Origin: Calidifontibacillus oryziterrae
Lineage (GTDB): Bacteria; Bacillota; Bacilli; Bacillales; Bacillaceae_J
Direction of reading: 5' to 3'
DNA: 64,000 nucleotides
Assembly (NCBI RefSeq): GCF_000331575.1
Contig: NZ_ANOK01000003.1
Span: forward strand, 340,365-404,364
Of this stretch, positions 1-8,426 are shown piece after piece. The notes beneath the pieces were generated by a model. It was not told the origin of the DNA. It did not search any database and worked only from the letters and a program-made list of their open reading frames with translations. Every line of letters begins with the position of its first letter. Position 1 is the stretch's first letter. The translations under genes were made by a program, and so were the position numbers.

Positions 1-63
1 CAAACAGAAGAGTCTCAACAACAGGACCAAAATGAGCCAGCTTTTGAAAACACAGTTCAGTAA
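1..63 (+). CDS. C-terminal end of the gene preceding fliK (probably MotE/YlxF)
   Basis: The window opens inside a reading frame that encodes about 20 Gln/Glu-rich residues ending in NTVQ and a TAA at 61-63. In Bacillaceae the gene just before fliK is ylxF (MotE-like chaperone of the stator MotB/flagellar lumen), so this is probably its tail. The identification rests on position only; the visible residues are low-complexity and carry no diagnostic motif. Confidence 0.55.
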   Translation, partial: QTEESQQQDQNEPAFENTVQ

Positions 64-105
64 AAGGACTTTACGATTCCTTAACTTGAAAGGAGGTGAG
101 AAAAG

Positions 106-1464
106 ATGAATGCGGCACAATTATTAGCAATCGCAATTCCAAATGGTGGTACCAGTATTCGTTCCCAAGTAGCAAATCAAACCCAACAAACTAGCAATCA
201 TTCGGTTGGATTTTCAAGGTTGTTGATCGGGGCGTTGACTCAAGCTGAGGATGCGACGACAGTGGAAGATATGAATCTAGCAGCTGTTTCTGATGATTTC
301 GATGCTAAGCTCAATTCTATCGACTACGAACAACTATTTGCTGTTTTTGAAGAACTATTCGATATGCTACCAATGACTGAAGGATATTTTGATCAGGCGC
401 TTTTACAAGATCCGGATGTAATCGCATTATTGAACCAACTGCCACAACCAATGCAACAGCTATTGTCTAATTTTTTAAGCTCAGCAATAGCATTTGAACA
501 GGTGTTAGTGCAGACAGAAAAAGGCAGCAAGGAACAAGTAATGCTTTTAGTAATGGCGATGCTCCAGCTTGAGAAAAAGGGGCAATTTCCGGAGCAAATG
601 AAGCAGATCGACTTTGTGAAGCAGCTGCAGCAGCAACTAAATGAAGTATTTAAAATGCAACTTCCAGAACAATCTGGAAATGTAGCACTGTTAGTTAGTA
701 AGCTCATCCAAACACTTGAGAAAAGAACAACTAATGATTCAGTAAAGGTCGAAGCTGGACAACCTTTCACACAGCTCAAAACAGAACTAACGCAAATTAT
801 TCAAAGAGTGTTGTATAGCGAAGCTAATAATCAAGGTAATCCAAACAATCCTTCTGGGCAACAAAGTGCTAACAAAGGGACTGCTGTTAATATCACAACT
901 GAAATAACAGGTACATCCGTTCCTTTTGAAGAAGGGGTATTTGACCAGCTTGTTAACAGTTCGCTTAAAGATGGTGGCTCGGTTAATCGAATTCAGCAGT
1001 ATGTATTAAATGTTCAGCAACCAACAGGCTCTCCCGTTTCAGAGGAACAAATTCTTAGCCAGCTCAAAAACATCATGAAGCAAAGTAAATTTAGTACAAC
1101 ACCTAATGGAACAAATCAGCTCATGATTCGCTTGAATCCGGCACACTTAGGCTCATTAACAATTAAGCTGACAGAATCAAACGGTGAAATGATGGCACGA
1201 ATTATTGCTTCAACGGCAACTGCGAAAGAAATCATTGAATCGAACTTGAATGGACTGCGTCATGTGTTTACATCGCAAAACATTACGGTTGAGAAGTTTG
1301 AGATAAACTACCAAGGCGACAGCCAGTTTGAAGGTGCAAAAAAAGAACAAAATGAGCAGGATAGTTCAAAATCAAGACAACAGGCCTCTGAACAAGATGC
1401 GAATTCGGAGAACGAATCACAATCTGATTCCTTCAAAGACGAGTTGCTCAATCTAATCGTATAG
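106..1464 (+). CDS. fliK: FliK, flagellar hook-length control protein
   Basis: FliK is secreted by the flagellar type III system, measures hook length and switches the export gate from hook to filament substrates by contacting FlhB. The protein is 452 aa: a long, poorly conserved Gln-rich N-terminal two thirds, then a conserved C-terminal Flg_hook domain (about residues 340-410) with LMIRLNPAHLGSLTIKL followed by an acidic/Gln-rich tail. The ATG follows AAAGGAGGTGAG at good spacing. It starts 42 bases after the preceding gene and ends 12 bases before flgD, so it belongs to the fla/che operon. Confidence 0.93.
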   Translation: MNAAQLLAIAIPNGGTSIRSQVANQTQQTSNHSVGFSRLLIGALTQAEDATTVEDMNLAAVSDDFDAKLNSIDYEQLFAVFEELFDMLPMTEGYFDQALLQDPDVIALLNQLPQPMQQLLSNFLSSAIAFEQVLVQTEKGSKEQVMLLVMAMLQLEKKGQFPEQMKQIDFVKQLQQQLNEVFKMQLPEQSGNVALLVSKLIQTLEKRTTNDSVKVEAGQPFTQLKTELTQIIQRVLYSEANNQGNPNNPSGQQSANKGTAVNITTEITGTSVPFEEGVFDQLVNSSLKDGGSVNRIQQYVLNVQQPTGSPVSEEQILSQLKNIMKQSKFSTTPNGTNQLMIRLNPAHLGSLTIKLTESNGEMMARIIASTATAKEIIESNLNGLRHVFTSQNITVEKFEINYQGDSQFEGAKKEQNEQDSSKSRQQASEQDANSENESQSDSFKDELLNLIV

Positions 1465-1476
1465 GGGGGATAAGCA

Positions 1477-2133
1477 ATGACAACTGCAATACAACCAAGT
1501 GATTACTTAGATTACTACAAAGAGACGCAAAAAAGGCAACCATCCAACAACCTTGGCAAAGATGAATTTTTGAAAATTTTAATGGTTCAGCTTGCCAACC
1601 AGGATCCGTTAAATCCAATGGAGGATAAAGAATTCATTGCGCAAATGGCCCAGTTTACATCATTAGAACAAATGACGAAAATGGCGTCATCGTTCGAACA
1701 ATTTATTGCTTTTCAAAAAAGTAACACATTAACAGGCTATGTCGGTTGGATTGGTAAACAAGTGGATTGGGAAGTAATCATTAAAAATTACGATGAAGAA
1801 GGTAATGAATTAGAGCCAACGGTTGAAACTGGCACAGGGACAATCGAATCAATTGTAAATAAAGGTGAAATTGTTGAAATTCATTTGCATGACGGCAAAA
1901 TCATTTATCAAGATGAAATTAAAAAAATCCAAAATCAATACGAAACATCGTATGAAAATCAATTAACGATGGCGAGTCAAATGATTGGAAAACTAGTCTC
2001 ATGGACGAATGACGGCGATGAAGTTGTCGAATCCATTGTCCGATCTGTGCAAATGAAAAATGGTAAAGTCATGTATGAGCTCGAATCAGGTCATACAATT
2101 AATGGGAACCAAATAACTAAGGTTACAAACTAG
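1477..2133 (+). CDS. flgD: FlgD, hook-capping scaffold protein
   Basis: FlgD caps the growing hook and directs assembly of FlgE subunits. The 218-aa protein has the family signature near residues 28-65 (FLKILMVQLANQDPLNPMED, then QMAQFTSLEQM). A C-terminal region (about 80-218) alternates short beta-type segments typical of the Tudor/FnIII part, with an apparent internal repeat (GYVGWIGKQVDWE around residue 85; SQMIGKLVSWTND around residue 165). It follows fliK closely with a GGGGGAT ribosome binding site. Confidence 0.93.
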   Translation: MTTAIQPSDYLDYYKETQKRQPSNNLGKDEFLKILMVQLANQDPLNPMEDKEFIAQMAQFTSLEQMTKMASSFEQFIAFQKSNTLTGYVGWIGKQVDWEVIIKNYDEEGNELEPTVETGTGTIESIVNKGEIVEIHLHDGKIIYQDEIKKIQNQYETSYENQLTMASQMIGKLVSWTNDGDEVVESIVRSVQMKNGKVMYELESGHTINGNQITKVTN

Positions 2134-2178
2134 AAGATTAACAGATTTATAATTTTAATGAAATTGGTGGTGGGGAAT

Positions 2179-2559
2179 ATGGATCATCGTATACGTCAAT
2201 TAAACTACCATCCACTCGCACAAATTAACCAACCGGTCAAAAAACCGCTTGACCCAAATCGTACATCGTTTAAAGACTTACTAGATACACTGCAAACGGA
2301 ACAATCTTCACTGAAAATTAGTAAGCATGCGGAAAAGCGCTTAAACGAGCGAAATATTCACATCGATCAAGAGTTATGGCAGCGGATTGAGCAAAAGGTA
2401 AATGAAGCGAAAGTAAAAGGTGTTCATGATTCATTAGTCGTGACAGACCAAGCAGCGCTGATCGTCAGTGCGAAAAATAACACAGTTATTACGGCAATGG
2501 ATAGACAAGAGGCAAGCTCACAAATTTTTACAAATATTAATGGTACGATTCTGATGTAA
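2179..2559 (+). CDS. TIGR02530-type flagellar protein (flg_new family)
   Basis: This 126-aa protein matches the small family found between flgD and flgE in many Firmicutes (TIGR02530, 'flagellar operon protein'), with the characteristic SKHAEKRLNERNI segment near residue 46 and a SLVVTDQAALIVSAKN segment near residue 88. Its role is not established; position suggests hook or rod assembly. An ATG exists 21 bases upstream at 2158, but the start at 2179 is preferred because GGTGGTGGGG at 2166-2175 serves it. It has no signal peptide and no membrane segment. Confidence 0.82.
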   Translation: MDHRIRQLNYHPLAQINQPVKKPLDPNRTSFKDLLDTLQTEQSSLKISKHAEKRLNERNIHIDQELWQRIEQKVNEAKVKGVHDSLVVTDQAALIVSAKNNTVITAMDRQEASSQIFTNINGTILM

Positions 2560-2571
2560 TGAAATGATTTA

Positions 2572-2622
2572 AGAGCTGGACCGTAAGGAAGCTCTAAAAC
2601 GTTGCTGACCGACAGACGCAAC
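2572..2622 (+). promoter_or_regulatory. Two tandem hairpins with a shared GACCG loop motif upstream of flgE
   Basis: Hairpin 1 pairs AGAGCT (2572-2577) with AGCTCT (2590-2595) around the loop GGACCGTAAGGA. Hairpin 2 pairs GTTGC (2601-2605) with GCAAC (2618-2622) around the loop TGACCGACAGAC. Both loops are 12 nt and both carry GACCG at loop positions 2-6. The flgE Shine-Dalgarno AAAGGAG begins about 12 nt later. I recognise no known riboswitch or leader here; binding of a regulator is inference. Confidence 0.4.
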
Positions 2623-2650
2623 AGATTTAAAATAAAGGAGCGAAAAAAAT

Positions 2651-3592
2651 ATGTTACGTTCAATGTATTCAGGAATTTCTGGAATGAAAAACTTCCAAAC
2701 AAAGCTAGATGTTATTGGTAACAATATCGCCAACGTCAATACGTATGGCTTTAAAAAGGGACGAGTTGTTTTTAAAGATTTATTTAGTCAGCAAATTGCT
2801 GGTGCTAGTGCACCTGGAGCTACACGAGGTGGGGTCAATCCGAAACAAGTTGGGTTAGGGAGCCAATTAGCATCAATTGATACCATTCATACTGAAGGAA
2901 GTACACAACCAACAGGTAGAACTTTAGACTTAGCAATCGCAGGTGATGGCTATTTTATGGTTGGGACAGGCGAAGTTGATGACACAGGATTTGGAAATAA
3001 CACATTTGATACAACAAATGGAGTTCCAGATATCAGCTATACACGTGCCGGGAATTTTTACTTTGATGAAGAGGGCTTTATTGTTAATGCTGATGGACTT
3101 TATTTAATGGGATTAACTGCAGATGGGGATGATGTAGAAAGTATTGATTTGAGTGATTTTAGTGGTTTAGACGATAGTGAATTAGGGGCAATCCGTATAC
3201 CAGAGAACGCTCAAACTTATAGCATTGGTGCGGATGGAGTTGTTACCTATAATAATAAAGATGGTGAGTTACGAGTTGCTGGGATCATATCAATTGGCAA
3301 ATTTGCTAACAATGAAGGACTTCAAAAGATAGGCGAAAATCTATATAAACCAAGTCCAAACTCAGGAACACATGATGTATACGATGGTGACACTTTTCAA
3401 ACTACTGATCTTTATTTTCCAGGAGTTAATGGTGCTGGGAAAATTGCAGCAGGCGCTCTTGAAATGTCGAATGTTGACCTTTCAGAAGAGTTTACGGAAA
3501 TGATCGTTGCGCAACGGGCGTTCCAGGCAAATACAAAAATGATTACAACATCTGACGAAATTCTCCAAGAGCTAGTGAATTTGAAACGATAA
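2651..3592 (+). CDS. flgE: FlgE, flagellar hook protein
   Basis: FlgE polymerises into the hook joining basal body and filament. The 313-aa protein has the rod/hook N-terminal motif (MLRSMYSGISGMKNFQ, then LDVIGNNIANVNTYGFKKGR), a central flagellar basal-body domain, and the C-terminal coiled-coil motif (LEMSNVDLSEEFTEMIVAQRAFQANTKMI). It is somewhat longer than the roughly 264-aa B. subtilis hook protein; the extra length lies in the acidic, variable middle (about residues 110-185). The family also includes FlgG-type proteins, but the position after flgD supports hook. The ATG follows AAGGAG by 10 bases. Confidence 0.88.
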   Translation: MLRSMYSGISGMKNFQTKLDVIGNNIANVNTYGFKKGRVVFKDLFSQQIAGASAPGATRGGVNPKQVGLGSQLASIDTIHTEGSTQPTGRTLDLAIAGDGYFMVGTGEVDDTGFGNNTFDTTNGVPDISYTRAGNFYFDEEGFIVNADGLYLMGLTADGDDVESIDLSDFSGLDDSELGAIRIPENAQTYSIGADGVVTYNNKDGELRVAGIISIGKFANNEGLQKIGENLYKPSPNSGTHDVYDGDTFQTTDLYFPGVNGAGKIAAGALEMSNVDLSEEFTEMIVAQRAFQANTKMITTSDEILQELVNLKR

Positions 3593-3595
3593 TGT

Positions 3596-3640
3596 AAGGA
3601 GGTAGGGAGCTGGGCTCTAACTGCTTAGCTCCCATCTATA
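3596..3640 (+). promoter_or_regulatory. Hairpin-bridged ribosome binding site of swrD
   Basis: The only strong Shine-Dalgarno sequence, AAGGAGGT (3596-3603), is 37 nt from the TTG start at 3641, too far for normal use. Between them GGGAGCT (3605-3611) pairs perfectly with AGCTCCC (3627-3633). Folding this hairpin leaves one base before and seven bases after it, giving an effective spacing of 8. A competing smaller hairpin, GAGC (3607-3610) with GCTC (3614-3617), is mutually exclusive. An in-frame TAG at 3626-3628 rules out an earlier start. Confidence 0.6.
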
Positions 3641-3859
3641 TTGATAAAATTAACGAGATTGAATGGTCAAAGCTTTCATGTCAATGCTTTATATATAGAG
3701 CAAGTCCAATCATTTCCAGATACGACAATTACGATGACGAATGGTAAAAAAATTGTCGTGCGGGAACAAGAGGAAGATGTTATTCTTTTAGTTAAGGATT
3801 TCTACCGGGATGTCAACATTTTTGACCTTACAAATCGTGAAGAAGGGGAGGGGGAGTAA
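3641..3859 (+). CDS. swrD: SwrD/FlbD family flagellar motor power protein
   Basis: SwrD is a small cytoplasmic protein needed for full flagellar motor torque and swarming in B. subtilis. The 72-aa product begins MIKLTRLNG and has the family core ([25 protein letters not shown], shown here in parts: ALYIEQV, then TITMTNGKK). TTG at 3641 is the only plausible start because a stop lies in frame at 3626. The stop codon directly abuts the TTG of fliL. Its initiation region is unusual (see the hairpin-bridged site). Confidence 0.87.
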   Translation: MIKLTRLNGQSFHVNALYIEQVQSFPDTTITMTNGKKIVVREQEEDVILLVKDFYRDVNIFDLTNREEGEGE

Positions 3860-4291
3860 TTGTTTAAAAATAAGCTACTTAGCATTATGATTATTATTCT
3901 AATTGTGATTACATTAATCGGCGTTGTGGCGTTCTTTGTCATCACAAACTTTACAAAAGGTGGCGCAGACGAGACGCAACCAACTATTGATGAAATACTC
4001 GAACAATCGGTTGATATAGAAGAAATGACGACTAATTTAATCGACGGTTCCTATGTTGTAATTCAATTGAAAATCCAAACTGATAATAAAAAAGCAAAAG
4101 AAGAGCTTGAAAAACGTAATTTCCAAATAAAAAATATTTTAATTCAAGAGCTTGCTTCAATGAAATCTGATCAATTTAAAAGTAAAGAAGGTCTCATAGA
4201 AGTTGAGGATATTTTAAAAGTGAGAATGAACGAAATCCTTCAAGAAGGTACTGTTCAAAGGGTTTATATAACGAATCGCTTAATTCAGTAA
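3860..4291 (+). CDS. fliL: FliL, flagellar basal-body-associated protein
   Basis: FliL surrounds the stator units and supports torque generation. The 143-aa protein has a short cytoplasmic N terminus, one membrane helix (about residues 7-29), and an extracytoplasmic domain ending YITNRLIQ. It starts with TTG immediately after the swrD stop, using the purine-rich GGGGAGGGGGAG just upstream, which implies translational coupling to swrD. Confidence 0.9.
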   Translation: MFKNKLLSIMIIILIVITLIGVVAFFVITNFTKGGADETQPTIDEILEQSVDIEEMTTNLIDGSYVVIQLKIQTDNKKAKEELEKRNFQIKNILIQELASMKSDQFKSKEGLIEVEDILKVRMNEILQEGTVQRVYITNRLIQ

Positions 4292-4327
4292 TAGGTTTTT
4301 ACTTGAGCATTCGGGAGGTGAGTTTGA

Positions 4328-5326
4328 ATGGCAGAAGAAGTCTTGTCCCAAAATGAAATAGATGCACTTCTCTCCGCACTTTCTGCTGGGGAAATGGATG
4401 CAGATGAACTAAAAAAAGAAGAAAAAGAGAAAAAGGTCAAAGTCTATGATTTTAAGCGAGCACTCAGGTTTTCAAAGGATCAAATACGTAGCTTATCGAG
4501 AATTCATGAAAACTTTGCACGTTTACTCACAACCTATTTTTCTGCACAGCTCAGGACCTATGTTCATATATCAGTTGCGTCTGTTGATCAAATCCCATAC
4601 GAAGAGTTTATTCGCTCCATACCGAAAATGACAATTTTGAACGTCTTTGAGGTACCACCGCTTGAAGGTCGCTTATTGATCGAAGTGAATCCTAATATTG
4701 CGTATGCGATGATGGATCGTGTTTTAGGTGGTAAAGGTATAAGCATCAATAAAGTTGAGAATTTGACAGAGATTGAAACAAGAGTAATGTCGAACTTATT
4801 TGAAAGAGCTGTTGAAAATCTTCAGGAAGCTTGGGCATCTGTAGTTGAAATAGATCCCATTTTAACAGACTTTGAGGTAAATCCACAGTTTTTGCAGATG
4901 GTTTCACCGAATGAAACGGTAGTTGTTATTTCGCTGAATACAACGATAGGAGAAACAAGCGGAATGATTAACATATGTCTCCCACATGTCGTACTTGAGC
5001 CGATTATACCAAAGCTATCTGCTCATTATTGGATGCAAAATATTAAGAAAGAACGGTTACCTGAAGAAATTTCATTATTGGAACGTAGAATTAAGAAGGC
5101 CGATTTACCAGTTCAAGCAATTCTTGGTGAAGCAAAAATAACAGTTCATGAATTTTTGAACTTAAATATAGGTGATGTTGTTCAGCTTGATCAGCTTGTT
5201 GAGCGGCCATTAACGATCAGAGTTGCTGATCATCCTAAATTTATTGGCCAACCTGGTAAACTTAAAAATAAAATTGCTATTCAAATACTCGAAAAAATAA
5301 AGGGAGGTGAAGACGATGGTGAGTGA
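4328..5326 (+). CDS. fliM: FliM, flagellar motor switch protein
   Basis: FliM is the C-ring switch subunit that binds CheY-P. The 332-aa protein shows the N-terminal CheY-binding peptide (VLSQNEIDALLSAL, residues 5-18), a central CheC-like domain (about 45-235), and a C-terminal SpoA/FliN-like domain (about 250-325: ILGEAKITVHEFLNLNIGDVVQLD). ATG follows GGGAGGTGAG. The 3' end overlaps fliY by 11 bases. Confidence 0.96.
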   Translation: MAEEVLSQNEIDALLSALSAGEMDADELKKEEKEKKVKVYDFKRALRFSKDQIRSLSRIHENFARLLTTYFSAQLRTYVHISVASVDQIPYEEFIRSIPKMTILNVFEVPPLEGRLLIEVNPNIAYAMMDRVLGGKGISINKVENLTEIETRVMSNLFERAVENLQEAWASVVEIDPILTDFEVNPQFLQMVSPNETVVVISLNTTIGETSGMINICLPHVVLEPIIPKLSAHYWMQNIKKERLPEEISLLERRIKKADLPVQAILGEAKITVHEFLNLNIGDVVQLDQLVERPLTIRVADHPKFIGQPGKLKNKIAIQILEKIKGGEDDGE

Positions 5327-6575
5327 AGATATGCTGTCTCAGGATGAGATTGATGCTCTATTAAAAGGTGGAGATGATTCAGATTTTGATAGTACGATCG
5401 ATGATGTAGATGACGCTGAACCGATTACTGAAGAATATTTAACATCATTAGAACAAGATGCATTAGGTGAAATAGGGAATATCTCATTTGGCAGCTCTGC
5501 CACAGCACTTTCGACTTTACTTAACCAGAAGGTTGAAATAACCACACCAGCTGTCTCAATTGTTAGAAAAGCGCATTTAGCAGATGAATTTCCACAGCCC
5601 TATGTAGCTGTTCAAGTAGAATATACTGTTGGTTTTAGGGGCTATAACTTACTAGTTATTAAACAAAGTGATGCCGCGATAATTGCTGATTTAATGCTTG
5701 GTGGTGACGGTACAAATCCATCACCAGATCTAGGCGAAATTCAACTAAGTGCTGTTCAAGAGGCAATGAACCAAATGATGGGTTCTGCTGCAACTTCTAT
5801 GTCTACTGTTTTTAGTAAAAAGGTTGACATATCACCGCCAAAAATTGATATTCTTGATTTCATGGAGGGAGAAGGTACTGATCAAGTACCTGATGATGAA
5901 GTGCTTGTGCAGGTTTCTTTCAATTTGAAAATTGGTGATTTAATAGATTCAAATATAATGCAACTATTACAGCTAGATTTTGCAAAGGAGCTTGTTGAAA
6001 ACTTATTAAATCCAGCTCAAGAAACCGGCCCTGATTTAACCGATAGTCCCTCTGCCCAGTCTTCACACGATACGGCAGCTGCAACACAAGTTGGACAGCA
6101 GCAAAGTGCACCACAATACAGCGCACCGCAAGAAGTACCAACGCTGAACACGAATAATCAGCAGCCTGTGGGGTATAATGCACCACCTATGGCACAGCCA
6201 ATGATGCCTTCATATAATGGTCCACAGCACATTGGAGCTGGACAAGCAAACCCAGCTAATATTCAACCTGTTGCATTTTCAGCATTTGAGCAAACTACAT
6301 TAGAGCCTCAGGAATCTAGTAATCTAAATATGTTATTAGATATACCTCTACATGTAACGGTTGAGCTAGGAAGAACAAAGCGATCAGTTAAGGAAATTCT
6401 TGAACTGTCTGCTGGTTCAATCATAGAATTGGATAAGCTTGCTGGTGAACCTGTTGATATTTTAGTCAACAATAAACTGATAGCGAAAGGTGAGGTTGTT
6501 GTTATTGAAGAGAATTTTGGTGTGAGGGTCACTGATATTATTAGCCAAACAGACCGTATAAAGAAGCTTCAATAA
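5316..6575 (+). CDS. fliY: FliY, switch protein with CheY-P phosphatase domain
   Basis: FliY combines a FliN-type C-ring subunit with a CheC-like CheY-P phosphatase. In 419 aa one sees an N-terminal FliM-like peptide (MLSQDEIDALLKGG), two phosphatase helices with the E-x2-N signature (ALGEIGNISFG near residue 48 and AVQEAMNQMMG near residue 147), a long Gln/Pro/Ala-rich linker (about 230-330), and a C-terminal SpoA domain (VTVELGRTKRSVKEILELSAGS). I chose ATG 5316 because GGGAGGTG lies 8 bases upstream; a GTG at 5307 sits inside that site. It overlaps fliM. With cheC broken (below), this may be the main CheY-P phosphatase encoded here. Confidence 0.95.
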   Translation: MVSEDMLSQDEIDALLKGGDDSDFDSTIDDVDDAEPITEEYLTSLEQDALGEIGNISFGSSATALSTLLNQKVEITTPAVSIVRKAHLADEFPQPYVAVQVEYTVGFRGYNLLVIKQSDAAIIADLMLGGDGTNPSPDLGEIQLSAVQEAMNQMMGSAATSMSTVFSKKVDISPPKIDILDFMEGEGTDQVPDDEVLVQVSFNLKIGDLIDSNIMQLLQLDFAKELVENLLNPAQETGPDLTDSPSAQSSHDTAAATQVGQQQSAPQYSAPQEVPTLNTNNQQPVGYNAPPMAQPMMPSYNGPQHIGAGQANPANIQPVAFSAFEQTTLEPQESSNLNMLLDIPLHVTVELGRTKRSVKEILELSAGSIIELDKLAGEPVDILVNNKLIAKGEVVVIEENFGVRVTDIISQTDRIKKLQ

Positions 6576-6619
6576 CAAAATGATAAATTATTAATTTTTT
6601 AATAACGGGGGAATGTATA

Positions 6620-6982
6620 ATGGCAGGTAAAATTTTAATCGTAGATGATGCTGCTTTTATGAGAATGATGATAAAAGATATTTTAACGAAAAATGGCTTT
6701 GAAGTTGTCGGTGAGGCTGCCGATGGAGCCCAAGCTGTTGAAAAATATCAAGAGGTATCTCCTGACTTAGTGACAATGGATATTACGATGCCTGAAATGG
6801 ATGGAATTACTGCACTAAAGGAAATTAAAAAAATTGATCCAAATGCAAAAATTATCATGTGTTCTGCAATGGGACAGCAAGCGATGGTTATCGATGCAAT
6901 TCAAGCTGGTGCAAAGGATTTCATTGTGAAGCCTTTCCAGGCTGATCGCGTCATCGAAGCGATTAAGAAAACATTAGGATAG
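6620..6982 (+). CDS. cheY: CheY, chemotaxis response regulator
   Basis: This 120-aa single receiver domain accepts phosphate from CheA and binds FliM. The active-site residues are all present: D9 and D10 (acid pocket), phospho-acceptor D54 (VTMDITMPEMDG), S82 and K104 (IVKPF). There is no output domain. It follows fliY by 44 bases with a GGGGGAATG-type ribosome binding site and lies between switch and export-gate genes, as in B. subtilis. Confidence 0.97.
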   Translation: MAGKILIVDDAAFMRMMIKDILTKNGFEVVGEAADGAQAVEKYQEVSPDLVTMDITMPEMDGITALKEIKKIDPNAKIIMCSAMGQQAMVIDAIQAGAKDFIVKPFQADRVIEAIKKTLG

Positions 6983-6999
6983 TAAAGAGGTGGCAACTT

Positions 7000-7728
7000 T
7001 TGTTGCGTAAACTGCTATTATTCATAACAATTGCTATTTTATATTCTCCGTTTGGACCAGATGTTCAGGCGGAGACTACAACTAATAATGAGAATAAAAC
7101 AGTAAGTGAAATGCTCCAAGAAGGTAAGGATGATGAGTTTGATCGAGAGCAAAGCTTGGACCAGACGATTGAGGGCCAAGAGACTCAAGATCAAAATCAG
7201 GATCGCGCTAATAATCAGGTTGAAAGTCCGTCTGCTTTAGAAACGGCTCCCCCTGAATTTGAAAGCCAATTTTCTTTGTTCGATTTTGTCAAAATGTTCT
7301 TTGCATTAGGTGTTGTCATTGCTCTAATTTATATTATTCTTCGATTTATTAATACAAAAAATCGACTTTATGGTCAAACGAAAACATTAGAGAATATGGG
7401 TGGAATTCCATTAGGAACAAATCGCTCGATTCAGTTAGTTCGCATTGGTGATACCGTGCTAGTAGTTGGTGTTGGTGAAACGATTCAATTATTAAAAGAA
7501 ATTACTTCTCCTGAAGAAGTTGAACAGCTAATGAGTAACCAAAGTTCAACACAATCACTTCAGGTTGGACAAGCGTTTTTGAAAAAAGTTTTCCCAAAAA
7601 GTGATGATCATAGAGTCAATACTAGTTCAATGAATAGCTTTAGTAACATGTTAAAGGGGCAATTGGATGAGTTAACTGAAGGGAGAAAAAAAGTTTATGA
7701 CAAATTTAAGAGGGATCACGACGAATGA
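7000..7728 (+). CDS. fliZ: FliZ (FliO-type), flagellar export gate assembly protein
   Basis: FliZ is the Bacillus FliO equivalent, which assists assembly of the FliP/FliQ/FliR gate. The 242-aa protein has an N-terminal signal-like hydrophobic stretch ending near residue 24 (VQAETTT), an acidic Gln/Glu/Asp-rich region, one membrane helix (about residues 88-112), and a cytoplasmic FliO domain (GGIPLGTNRSIQLVRIGDTVLVVG). It starts with TTG (7000; a second TTG follows immediately) after AGAGGTGG. The 3' end overlaps fliP by 4 bases. Confidence 0.9.
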   Translation: MLRKLLLFITIAILYSPFGPDVQAETTTNNENKTVSEMLQEGKDDEFDREQSLDQTIEGQETQDQNQDRANNQVESPSALETAPPEFESQFSLFDFVKMFFALGVVIALIYIILRFINTKNRLYGQTKTLENMGGIPLGTNRSIQLVRIGDTVLVVGVGETIQLLKEITSPEEVEQLMSNQSSTQSLQVGQAFLKKVFPKSDDHRVNTSSMNSFSNMLKGQLDELTEGRKKVYDKFKRDHDE

Positions 7729-8405
7729 ATGAGTTTCTTCCTGAGATTAATTTAGATATAGCGAATGCTGCTGGGGCAGCGAACGTATCCACAACCGTTC
7801 AATTAATCCTTCTGTTAACTGTTTTATCAATCGCTCCGAGTATATTAATTTTAATGACAAGCTTTACTAGGATTATCATTGTACTTTCATTTGTACGAAC
7901 ATCACTTGCAACACAACAAATGCCACCTACGCAAGTATTAATTAGTTTGGCGTTGTTTATGACATTTTTTATTATGGCGCCAACCTTTTCGGAAGTTAAC
8001 GATCAGGCACTCGGTCCTTTTTTAAATGGTGAAATAAACGAGCAGCAAGCGTTTGAACGAGCGGCTGAACCAATGAAAGAGTTTATGAGTAACCATACGC
8101 GAGAAAAGGATTTGCTATTATTTTTAGGCTATGCTGAAATGGAAAGGCCACAAACGATAGATGATATTCCATTAACAGCACTTGTACCAGCTTTTGCAAT
8201 TAGTGAAATAAAAACAGCTTTCCAAATTGGTTTTATGATTTTTGTACCATTTTTAGTAATTGATATGATTGTCGCGAGTGTTTTAATGTCGATGGGGATG
8301 ATGATGCTACCGCCAGTTATGATTTCATTACCTTTTAAAATACTATTATTTGTCATGGTTGACGGTTGGTACCTAGTTGTAAAGTCATTGTTAATAAGCT
8401 TCTAA
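7725..8405 (+). CDS. fliP: FliP, flagellar type III export gate subunit
   Basis: FliP forms the core pore of the export gate with FliQ and FliR. The 226-aa protein has several membrane helices and both FliP signatures: TSFTRIIIVLSFVRTSLATQ near residue 46 and the C-terminal FVPFLVIDMIVASVLMSMGM near residue 170. The N-terminal extension before the first helix resembles the cleaved signal of the family, though no clear cleavage site is seen. ATGA overlap with fliZ implies translational coupling. Confidence 0.96.
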   Translation: MNEFLPEINLDIANAAGAANVSTTVQLILLLTVLSIAPSILILMTSFTRIIIVLSFVRTSLATQQMPPTQVLISLALFMTFFIMAPTFSEVNDQALGPFLNGEINEQQAFERAAEPMKEFMSNHTREKDLLLFLGYAEMERPQTIDDIPLTALVPAFAISEIKTAFQIGFMIFVPFLVIDMIVASVLMSMGMMMLPPVMISLPFKILLFVMVDGWYLVVKSLLISF

Positions 8406-8426
8406 ACTTTTAAAGGGTGATCTTAC

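Noticed and set aside
393..779. Minus-strand frames such as this one inside fliK, and similar ones throughout
   Set aside because: They mirror well-supported + strand genes, lack ribosome sites and have no recognisable domains.
3592..3597. Start-stop mini-frame ATG-TAA overlapping the flgE stop
   Set aside because: Likely chance in an AT-rich junction; no evidence it contributes to swrD expression.
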